From Aculops lycopersici (Eukaryota > Arthropoda > Arachnida > Trombidiformes > Eriophyidae): a DNA stretch of 64,000 nucleotides. The notes beneath the pieces are model-generated. The model made no database searches. It was not told where the DNA came from and saw only the letters and a list, made by a program, of their open reading frames with translations. The position numbers were made by a program, and so were the translations under genes. Position 1 is the stretch's first letter. Every line of letters begins with the position of its first letter. Positions 57,349 to 64,000 of this stretch are shown piece by piece. The DNA is taken from assembly GCA_015350385.1 (NCBI GenBank), contig WNKI01000004.1, positions 1,053,486-1,117,485 on the forward strand. Reading direction: 5' to 3'.

Positions 57349-59838
57349 ATGAGTCACCCCCTCTATTATTTATTAATTGTAGCAACCCTAGTGAGATTGG
57401 ATGCATTCCATTGCGCTGAGGCGAGTACCAGCGACTTGCTCAATAGAAGGGAACTTCCAAAGGAACAGCAACCACCACATGTAACCCAACAACCGTCCAT
57501 TTTGGATGGTAAGCTAGCGGCAATAACTCAGCAAGTTCAATCTAAAGAATCAAATTTACCTTTACAGCCACCTCAACAACACAAACAACAACAGCCAGCA
57601 ATCAATCTTCAGCAACAACAAACAAGCCCATTACCCCAGATTCAGCCGGAGCAGAACCCTTTATTGGATGTCAAGCTAAATGATGACCCAATTAGACAAG
57701 ACGAACCTCCAAGAGCTCGGCCGGTGGAGAGCGGACCCTTTCTGGGTGCAATGAGACGAAAACCACGGTTGATCAATAGGCAGAATGAGAAGAGGCCTGT
57801 GTCGAATTCTGCATTCATGGTGGCTGAGGCAAGATCCTATGAGATAGTCGATGAATCAGTTTCTTGGGAACCTCATGATGATAAAGAAACACACCCTATC
57901 TACAATATGCCATTCTCTTCTCACAATGATCTAAATCCAAATGAGGATCTAAATTCCAAGATAAACGAAATCAACCTGACAGAGGACAAACTACTCGACG
58001 AAGAGGAGCCAATCGAATCAATAACAACGACAGAAATGTCCGAGAAGTCGTCGACCGAGGTACCAGTTACGTCTGGTTCGGTTACTAGAGATTCCGCATC
58101 TGAGGCGAAGCTAGAAGACAATAAAAACATTGATCCAGAGTCTGACGCAAATGAGGTCAGCTTAGATCATGAGGCTAGCAGAATTAGCTCGCATTTGAGA
58201 GGCTCGCCAATCTTATCGATTGATGTAGCTCCTGTAATAAACAAGACAACCACCCATGATACGCCGAAAAATAGTGATAATGAGACCCTAGATAGAGCCG
58301 AGCTATCATCCGAGCCGAAACTCGATATTCCTGAAGATGCCAAGTCATCGTCTATCAAGAGCAAACTAGATGTAAGTTCCGAAGCGAAAACTCCCGAGAT
58401 AATAACACAGGTTCCTATCACTCAAATATCGCCATTGAATGCCGAACCAGCGATCAACCAACCGAAGCAACGAACTCAACAATCAACATTAGCGTCTGAT
58501 ACAGATAGCTTCTCCGAGACTACAACAGCTCATGTCGCAAACCTGCCAACCTTAATTAGTGAATCAGAGACGATAACGCAAATGACAACAGCAACAACAA
58601 CAACCACAACAACAACCACGCAGCCTTCTATGCCCGAATTAGTGTCTGAATCTTCTGCCACTACAACGCCTGCTAGTCCAACCGAAATAACTCCCGAAGC
58701 CACAAGTTTCCTCCTAGTAGAAACGGAAAATCTCAGACCTAAACTTGATGAAACAACCGGACTCGAGGTCCTCAAAGAGTCGACTTCAACAACAATGGTA
58801 CCAACCACAGCCTCACCTGTTGAGGAACCTCGAACAGAACAGCCTGACATGAAAACCGTCCCGCACCATTCTAGGCTACACCAAGAAGATATAGATAAAG
58901 AGCTAGACTTTGTAGATGAGGATGAGGGCGAGCCCTTCAATATCATGGACTATATACCTGTTTATGAGATGAAGGAAGGTGAAATTCAACTCATGATACT
59001 ATACGTGGTATTTTGCGTTGCAACTTTAACTTGCATTACATTCTTCAAAGGGCTCCTGACTGGAGTTTCTGGTCCATATCTCGACAAGGCTCCTGTTCCA
59101 GAGACTTTAGAGCTTAAGCAGAAGGTTGAAGCCAAGCGCCAATCCTTGGAGAAAGAGAAGGAGAATCTAAATCTCGAATCGAGCCTCAACCTCCAAGAAC
59201 ACCAGAAGCAACTTACAGAACGCAAGGTTAGACTTGCGAAATTACTGGAGGAAAAGAAGAAACTTGCTCCTCTTAAGAGAGATCTTGAAGAGCTGAAGGC
59301 TAAACTAGGTAATAATGCAGACTTAAAGATATCTGCAAAGAAGGAATATTTAGAATGTCTCAAGCGTTACAAGAAACTCGATGAGGAAAGTGAACGAGTT
59401 TTGAAAGAACTCAAGGAGAAAACTAGACGCGCGAAACATGAGCAATTGATAATGATAACTAATTTTATAAAACTAGAAGACTTACATGACTTGATGAGAG
59501 GTATGGAATTCAAACAGAAATCCTTGGCTCATGAAAATTCAACTCTGGCTCTAAAGGTAGAAGCTGACCTCATAACTGACATAATAGAGCTAAGGAAATC
59601 CTGCAATCGCCAGCTTGCCGAGCAATATGAATCACTTCAACAACAATTTGATATTCTAAAGAAAGATGAGTTAAAACTAGCAAATGAGCTTGAAGAGTTG
59701 AGAATAGAGCGTGAAAAGTTAGAGAGCGACGAATCCATAGACGAGTTTAGAAAGAAAGTTGGAGACCTGTTGGTTCAAGCCGACAAACACTATAAGGAGT
59801 ATATGGCCGGCTACCACAAATTAAAGCTCTTACAATAA
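57349..59838 (+). CDS. single-pass membrane protein with cytosolic coiled coil, TANGO1-like shape
   Basis: 829 residues from ATG. Signal peptide about 1-25 (YYLLIVATLVRLDAFHCAEA). A long, acidic, Ser/Thr/Gln-rich luminal or extracellular part follows (about 26-540), with Thr runs. One membrane span lies at about 548-567 (LMILYVVFCVATLTCITFFK), then about 240 residues of nearly continuous coiled coil (ETLELKQKVEAKRQSLEKEK onward) to the C-terminus. This layout (signal, disordered lumen, span, coiled coil) recalls TANGO1/MIA and related ER-exit-site proteins, but the SH3-like lumenal domain and the Pro-rich tail are absent, so the assignment is by shape only. AATAAA at 59834-59839 overlaps the stop codon. 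Confidence 0.65.
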   Translation: MSHPLYYLLIVATLVRLDAFHCAEASTSDLLNRRELPKEQQPPHVTQQPSILDGKLAAITQQVQSKESNLPLQPPQQHKQQQPAINLQQQQTSPLPQIQPEQNPLLDVKLNDDPIRQDEPPRARPVESGPFLGAMRRKPRLINRQNEKRPVSNSAFMVAEARSYEIVDESVSWEPHDDKETHPIYNMPFSSHNDLNPNEDLNSKINEINLTEDKLLDEEEPIESITTTEMSEKSSTEVPVTSGSVTRDSASEAKLEDNKNIDPESDANEVSLDHEASRISSHLRGSPILSIDVAPVINKTTTHDTPKNSDNETLDRAELSSEPKLDIPEDAKSSSIKSKLDVSSEAKTPEIITQVPITQISPLNAEPAINQPKQRTQQSTLASDTDSFSETTTAHVANLPTLISESETITQMTTATTTTTTTTTQPSMPELVSESSATTTPASPTEITPEATSFLLVETENLRPKLDETTGLEVLKESTSTTMVPTTASPVEEPRTEQPDMKTVPHHSRLHQEDIDKELDFVDEDEGEPFNIMDYIPVYEMKEGEIQLMILYVVFCVATLTCITFFKGLLTGVSGPYLDKAPVPETLELKQKVEAKRQSLEKEKENLNLESSLNLQEHQKQLTERKVRLAKLLEEKKKLAPLKRDLEELKAKLGNNADLKISAKKEYLECLKRYKKLDEESERVLKELKEKTRRAKHEQLIMITNFIKLEDLHDLMRGMEFKQKSLAHENSTLALKVEADLITDIIELRKSCNRQLAEQYESLQQQFDILKKDELKLANELEELRIEREKLESDESIDEFRKKVGDLLVQADKHYKEYMAGYHKLKLLQ

Positions 59839-59902
59839 AGTTCTACCTCTTATGGTTATATCCAAATGAGTTAAATTTGTCATTTACTTGTTTTGTGACA
59901 AC

Positions 59903-60674
59903 CTATTCTTCCATTGGCTCCTCTCTCTGTACCACAGTCGATACAACTTCGATTGGAATTCTTGTAGACTTTAATACTTGCGTAGTGCCCACTGGATACT
60001 TGTAATTGCCTGATCTAACTCCACGAATGTTTGCAAGCTCATAAGGTCTCAAATGCTCTGCCTTGTCTTTTGTAATCACGCACAGATCAATGTTACTCCC
60101 GGAGCCAAGATCGTTGAAAACCCCGGCAGCAATCGCATCCCTAACTAGCTTCTTGGCTTCAGCCATCTCCATTTGTGGCTTGAATCTAGCCTCAAACACG
60201 GCCATTGCGGCCAAACTACCTGACCCCATAGTAACATAGGGCAAACTATCGGTTGAACCATGAGGATGAATCGAAGTAAGTTGAGGCCCACCCTTGTCGA
60301 AACCACCTAGAATCAATGCTGCACTAACGTGACCTTGATATTGGAATAAGTACCTCTTCATCAGGGTCTTTGCCAACAAGACAGGCATAATCTCCTCGTC
60401 CGCCTCGAGTCTCTTCAATTCCATATCTGAGGATACCATACGAGTTACATATTCAGTATCGGCTGCCGTACCGGCACCGCAACAGTAGAGGTTCTTGGCA
60501 ATATAGTGGATCTTGCTACAATTCTTTACCGCTACAATGGATCCCTCTGTGGCCCTAGTGTCGGCTCCCAGAATAACACCATCTTTAAATATCATACCAG
60601 CAATTGTGGTACCTGTTTTAATAGCCGTAGGCAGATGGGATCCCTTGTTTTCCGCATCGGCCTCAGTAGATTTG
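59903..60674 (-). CDS. PSMB7: proteasome subunit beta type-7, exon 2
   Basis: Main exon of the trypsin-like catalytic subunit (beta-2) of the 20S proteasome; 271 residues with exon 1. An internal ATG at 60595 is not the start: the catalytic residues lie upstream. The sequence KTG/TTIAG gives the nucleophile Thr1 (residue 37 after a 36-residue propeptide). D17 and K33 of the mature enzyme are in VILGADTRAT and KNCSK. PHGSTDSLPYVTMGSGSLAA and NDLGSGSNIDLCVI are family hallmarks. The exon starts with the acceptor CCCCATAACAG/C; an in-frame TAA just upstream proves that coding must enter by splicing. Confidence 0.95.
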
Positions 60675-60756
60675 CTGTTATGGGGAAGATGGTTTTCGCG
60701 TTAGTTGTCTGTTGTCATTTCTATAATTTGTAAACTTGACATCCTGCGATACTTAC
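60675..60756 (-). other. 82-bp intron of PSMB7
   Basis: Donor AC/GTAAGT (60757/60756) and acceptor ATAACAG/C (60675/60674) on the minus strand. Removal joins exon 1 (14 codons + 2 bases) to exon 2 in frame. Confidence 0.85.
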
Positions 60757-60800
60757 GTTAGATGGGAGGCCAAGTCGAAACCTGGATTTTTGTAATCCAT
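60757..60800 (-). CDS. PSMB7: proteasome subunit beta type-7, exon 1
   Basis: Forty-four bases coding MDYKNPGFDLASHL plus two bases of the next codon. NPGFDLASHL resembles the VGGFSFDN start of the human propeptide. It ends in a consensus donor, GTAAGT. Confidence 0.85.
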
Positions 60801-61068
60801 TATGTAATACTTCAAAGTGATTAATAGATGGAGATGTAAAATAATTCCAGCACTTTTGAGTGATTATTCATTAAATCTTGGATATTCCACGCGCATGTTG
60901 TAAATTTTACTGCGAGTTCTGTTGCACGGCTTCGGCCGCGCTTCACAAAAGCTCTGTCATTTTTTGCCTGTTATTTGTAGGCAAGCTACACTTCACAACA
61001 AGTAATGGATTCATCTTCCAAAATCAACAGATGAAACCCTAGAAGTTTTATCGGATCTATTAGTGACA
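60801..61068. promoter_or_regulatory. short divergent promoter PSMB7 / LRRFIP
   Basis: 268 bases between start codons. It includes a GC-rich patch near 60928-60950 (GGCTTCGGCCGCGC) and acceptor-like TTATTTGTAG at about 60980 and ATCTATTAG at about 61063 on the LRRFIP side. Confidence 0.4.
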
Positions 61069-61722
61069 ATGGAGTATGTATATCAAATTGAAGCTTTAAA
61101 AGATGACTTCGAGGAGCTTGAAGAAAACAATAAATTATTGCAAAAGGACTTGCGATGTAGAACAAGAGAACATGAGAAACTCAAACGAGATCACAAAGAA
61201 CTAGCACAGGAGCTGGTTTCCACGAAATTGCAATTTGATGAAAGATTGAAACTGCAAGATGAAGAGCAGGCCAAATTGAGAGATGAACTAGAGAGACACA
61301 AAAAGCTATTAGAAGAGTCGGAGAAAGCCAGAGAGGAACTCCAGAATAGAGTACCTGTCGCTGACGACATTGCGACAACAAGAGAGACCAACAAACAAAC
61401 CAGAGAATACCATTACAAGTGGAAGATGGCCGAGCAAGAGAATGCTGTTCTACAAACTACCTGTGCCAGATTAGAAAGTCAAGTCGCTCGTTACAAAGAA
61501 TCCCTCAAAGAGGCGGAGACTAATGAGGGTGATATGAAGGCTGAGATTCGTAAAATTAAGCGAGAATCTCGTGAATTACAAGCTAGAGTTGAGGAGCTAG
61601 AAACGAGCAATTCACATTTGCAAAAACGTCTCGACAGACTAAGATCGAGAAATTTGATGTCAGACACAGATACGACAACGATGACAACAATCACATCAAC
61701 CGATACTGCTGCAGAACAATAA
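61069..61722 (+). CDS. LRRFIP (leucine-rich-repeat Flightless-interacting protein)
   Basis: 217 residues from ATG, nearly all coiled coil. LRRFIP1/2 bind Flightless-I and take part in actin and innate-immune signalling. YVYQIEALKDDFEELEE matches the FMYQVDTLKDMLLELEE-type opening of the family coiled coil. The C-terminal half matches almost position by position: ARLESQVARYKESLKEAE, then MKAEIRKIKRESRELQARVE, then LETSNSHLQKRLDRLRSRN; human has RLESQVSRYK, ELKAEKRKLQRELR and LEVSNGHLVKRLEKMKANR. It is shorter than vertebrate forms (a middle segment is missing). A GTG two codons upstream was not used; a spliced extra exon upstream cannot be excluded. Confidence 0.85.
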   Translation: MEYVYQIEALKDDFEELEENNKLLQKDLRCRTREHEKLKRDHKELAQELVSTKLQFDERLKLQDEEQAKLRDELERHKKLLEESEKAREELQNRVPVADDIATTRETNKQTREYHYKWKMAEQENAVLQTTCARLESQVARYKESLKEAETNEGDMKAEIRKIKRESRELQARVEELETSNSHLQKRLDRLRSRNLMSDTDTTTMTTITSTDTAAEQ

Positions 61723-61733
61723 TAAATTTTATT
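61721..61733. terminator. back-to-back poly(A) signals of LRRFIP and NUF2
   Basis: AATAAA on the plus strand (61721-61726) overlaps the LRRFIP stop codon, and AATAAA on the minus strand (61733-61728) follows the NUF2 stop by one base. Only 12 bases separate the two coding sequences. Confidence 0.8.
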
Positions 61734-61734
61734 C

Positions 61735-62961
61735 TTATCCACCGACTTTCTTGACATAAGTCGTGTCCATTCGCGGCAGAGCAAGATTTGTAGTGTCCAA
61801 TTGTGAAGATATGTGGTTAGAGTGGTTCATTAGATTAGGTACTGGGTCAAGCTGCAAGTTGGCGAGACATGTAACGTTGAGCGACAGATCAGTGTCTTGT
61901 AAACCTAGAAAAGAGGAGATCTTCTTGGTAGATTTGACGTAGTTACATAGATACTCTTGTGTTCTTGCATCTGATTGTGCCTTCTTCTTGAGTAGTGCAT
62001 CATAACGTTGCCTCAATTTGTCACAAAATACCCCACATTGTTCCATAGCATGATGTTTTCTAGCCTCAATCTGAATGAGTTCAGCGTTTATATCACTGAT
62101 TTCTTTCTTGATCGAATCAATCTCAACTTTTTCTTCCGCGATCGCATCCTTCGCTATGGTTCTATCTCTATCTAGAGCGGCTGCATCTTTGTTCTTTTCG
62201 ATGATGATGTCGGAACTTTGTAATTCATACTTGCTTTTAGCAGCGGCTACTTTCTCCCGCAAATTTAATACTTCTTTGATAGTCTCCTTACGTCGTTTTG
62301 GCTCATCTATCTCCTTCTTTAGGGCATCAATCTCAACACGCTTTCGCAGTATCCTTTCTTGCTGGGATTTGATCGAGTCTTTTATGCTCTTAGCCTCTGA
62401 TTCAACCTCCTTCGACTTCAATTCCACAGCCTGAAATACGTTCTTCTTGTCCAGTAACTCACGCTTTAGCTTATCCTCCGATGGTGCATTCGCTTGCTTC
62501 ACTAAAGTGTCCTCATGATATAAGCGTGCTTTCTGGAGTTCCTTATCAATGATTCCTTGTTGCTCTCTTCTCGATGATAGTTCTGTGCTTTTTTGCTGGA
62601 TTTGTTCTTTCAGTTCTTCCATCGATATCTTGACATAGATAAGAATATTGAGGAAGGCTGTAGTCCTCTTCCGTGTTGGAGTCAATAGATCGGTCAGATT
62701 GAACTTCGGTTCAGATAGGTCATACTTGCGGATGACAGATGTAATACCCATAAGCATGTAATGTCTAACATTTGGCTCGGACTTGGCACCCTTGGGTCCC
62801 TGGCGCCAACATGGTTGCACGTCATCTAAAAATTTTCCATATATATCTGAAATAAATTCACAGGTAGGCTTTATGAACAGGCTGCGATCTGTCTTGAGGC
62901 TATAGTTTTCATTGATGAAATTCTTTATCTCCTCCTCATCGAGAGGTGCTGGTTGAGACAT
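61735..62961 (-). CDS. NUF2: kinetochore protein NUF2
   Basis: 408 residues (human 464). Partner of NDC80 in the four-protein NDC80 complex that couples kinetochores to microtubules. The first ~115 residues fit the NUF2 calponin-homology domain. DLLTPTRKRTTAFLNILIYV matches the conserved end of that domain (human DILCPKAKRTARFLSGIINF). The rest, from about 115, is coiled coil rich in Lys/Glu. It starts at ATG and is a single exon. It is head-to-head with NDC80 and tail-to-tail with LRRFIP. Confidence 0.9.
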   Translation of the reverse strand: MSQPAPLDEEEIKNFINENYSLKTDRSLFIKPTCEFISDIYGKFLDDVQPCWRQGPKGAKSEPNVRHYMLMGITSVIRKYDLSEPKFNLTDLLTPTRKRTTAFLNILIYVKISMEELKEQIQQKSTELSSRREQQGIIDKELQKARLYHEDTLVKQANAPSEDKLKRELLDKKNVFQAVELKSKEVESEAKSIKDSIKSQQERILRKRVEIDALKKEIDEPKRRKETIKEVLNLREKVAAAKSKYELQSSDIIIEKNKDAAALDRDRTIAKDAIAEEKVEIDSIKKEISDINAELIQIEARKHHAMEQCGVFCDKLRQRYDALLKKKAQSDARTQEYLCNYVKSTKKISSFLGLQDTDLSLNVTCLANLQLDPVPNLMNHSNHISSQLDTTNLALPRMDTTYVKKVGG

Positions 62962-63261
62962 AGTTGAAATTTAGATCAATGATAGTATTCTTATATCACA
63001 ACATGAATTATTGAGATTGACCAGTTTTCTGCACGCGATGCGCCCTGGTCCTCTCTTTTACAATGAGGCAGTAGATGACAGTTGTGGCGCTGCTGACCGA
63101 TGGAGCATCGTCAACCGCCATTTTTGCCTTGTTTTCACACGCGCAGCTCAAAACCTGTTGTTACCTCAACCCAGAATTTTTATATCTTGTAAGATACGTA
63201 TTCTACTATTATACCTAGACCTGGAAATTATACCTGACGATTTTAATTAAAATCTAACATC
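62962..63261. promoter_or_regulatory. shared promoter of NUF2 and NDC80
   Basis: Exactly 300 bases between the two start codons. A YY1/Pho-type CCGCCATTTT lies at 63115-63124, GC-rich patches lie near 63034-63045 and 63140-63150, and a TTTTAATTAAAA palindrome at 63241-63252. No TATA box is placed properly for either gene. Co-regulation is inferred from the arrangement. Confidence 0.55.
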
Positions 63262-64000
63262 ATGTTCACCAGCAGACTACCTATGTCGACAAGTGTTCGA
63301 CGGCCTACACAATTCGGCGACGGATCAACTAGTTTTGTCCGGTCATCTTCAGGTATACCCGTCACCGTGAAGAAGGCCAATCTATTTACACCTCAGAACA
63401 AAAGGCCATTTCAAGTCGGAACTAGCACATCCAAGAAATCTTATTTGTCTGGCTTTGCAACCGAAAGAAAATTTCAAACAACCTCCAAGCCAGCACCAGA
63501 TCGGGACCAGCAATCGAGGATGTTCGAAAACCTCGTTGAATATCTCAAATCGCAGGCACCACAATTTCCCATACCAGAGGCAAAAAGATTCTTCTCATCT
63601 GTTAGTACCACTGAATCCAGTAGAATATTCGAATTTCTAATCGGAAGATTCATACCTAATTTCAAAGTCACAAAATTGGAAAAGGATGTACCAGAGGCCC
63701 TCACTCTTCTAGATTATCCATACATAAGATCGGTGACTAAATCTGCATTGGTTTCTGTGACAACTCGTCAAGCAGCTACAGGTTTACTAGTTATATTCGA
63801 CTGGTTAGTAACAAAATTGAATGATCTAGAAAACTCAAACTACGACTATCAGGGCGTCGAGGAGAATGAAGTTGCTATGCTGGTGAATAGCGAGTCTGAG
63901 ATTGACCTAGAACAATATTTTGCCAGTAAATTTCCGCCAATGGTAGATTTGCAAGCCAAAGAGGATGAGATCCAGCAACTGTATGAAGATGCGGATCGAA
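63262..64000 (+). CDS. NDC80: kinetochore protein NDC80 (HEC1), 5' part
   Basis: The first 246 residues; the frame is open at the window edge. Binds microtubules through a calponin-homology domain and a basic, Aurora-B-regulated tail. The tail has RRPTQFGDGSTSFVRSSS and ANLFTPQNKRP; human has QGLYTPQTK at the corresponding place. The homology domain runs about 85-200: RMFENLVEYLKSQ, IFEFLIGRFIPNFKV (human IFTFLYGFLCPSYEL), LLDYPYIRSVTKSALVSVTT (human LGYPFALSKSSMYTV) and LLVIFDWLVTKL (human AALVWLIDCI). It starts at the first ATG. Confidence 0.92.
   Translation, partial: MFTSRLPMSTSVRRPTQFGDGSTSFVRSSSGIPVTVKKANLFTPQNKRPFQVGTSTSKKSYLSGFATERKFQTTSKPAPDRDQQSRMFENLVEYLKSQAPQFPIPEAKRFFSSVSTTESSRIFEFLIGRFIPNFKVTKLEKDVPEALTLLDYPYIRSVTKSALVSVTTRQAATGLLVIFDWLVTKLNDLENSNYDYQGVEENEVAMLVNSESEIDLEQYFASKFPPMVDLQAKEDEIQQLYEDADR

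Noticed and set aside
1..64000. CRISPR arrays, insertion sequences, bacterial operons or horizontally acquired genes
   Set aside because: No regularly spaced repeats, transposase or bacterial-type gene was seen; the window reads as a eukaryotic nuclear genome throughout.

Overview
The window looks like nuclear DNA of a small, intron-poor arthropod, most likely an acariform mite. The proteins are animal ones: NDC80 and NUF2 kinetochore subunits, APC1, DBF4, EOGT, LRRFIP, p24/TMED2 and a thymosin-beta protein. The glutathione transferase is mu class, which is common in mites and ticks and not typical of insects. Large genes that have many exons in most animals, such as APC1 (about 1,780 codons) and sphingosine-1-phosphate lyase (560 codons), are single open reading frames. 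The few introns I can support lie at the extreme 5' ends of genes. That pattern resembles the massive intron loss known from eriophyoid gall mites. The species assignment is inference.

Layout. 1-11 kb: noncoding DNA with a 30-bp inverted repeat, then thymosin-beta (+), OTUD5 deubiquitinase (-), a COA1-like mitochondrial protein (+) and sphingosine-1-phosphate lyase (+). 11-25 kb: one very large Ser/Gln/Asn-rich coiled-coil gene whose first exon (83 codons) is separated from a 6.5-kb second exon by a 7.1-kb intron. That intron is full of microsatellites, contains an assembly gap and carries a recurring 10-base word. 25-43 kb: a dense block with an acidic nuclear-type protein (-), an SMP-like membrane protein (-), APC1 (-), a coiled-coil protein (+), COX5B (-), EOGT (-), TMED2 (-), a secreted protein (+), Sec61-beta (+), DBF4 (-) and RPL27 (-). 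43-54 kb: a TATA-driven two-exon membrane-protein gene with a 4.3-kb intron, a DUF2236 protein (-) and 3.4 kb of noncoding DNA. 54-64 kb: ORP9-like lipid transfer protein (+), mu GST (-), a TANGO1-shaped membrane coiled-coil protein (+), proteasome beta-7 (-), LRRFIP (+), NUF2 (-) and the 5' part of NDC80 (+), which runs off the end.

How the genes relate. Neighbours mostly alternate in orientation, giving short shared promoters (APC1/coiled-coil, PSMB7/LRRFIP, NUF2/NDC80, each about 270-315 bp between start codons) and very tight or overlapping 3' ends. In two convergent pairs the coding sequences themselves overlap, by 10 and 20 bp. LRRFIP and NUF2 share a 12-bp tail-to-tail gap holding back-to-back AATAAA signals. 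The most striking arrangement is NUF2 head-to-head with NDC80: these two proteins dimerise to form the microtubule-binding half of the NDC80 kinetochore complex, and here they appear to share one 300-bp promoter.

Many apparent start codons of the longest open frames are TTG or GTG. I moved those starts to the first credible ATG or to a splice site, and say so in each entry.
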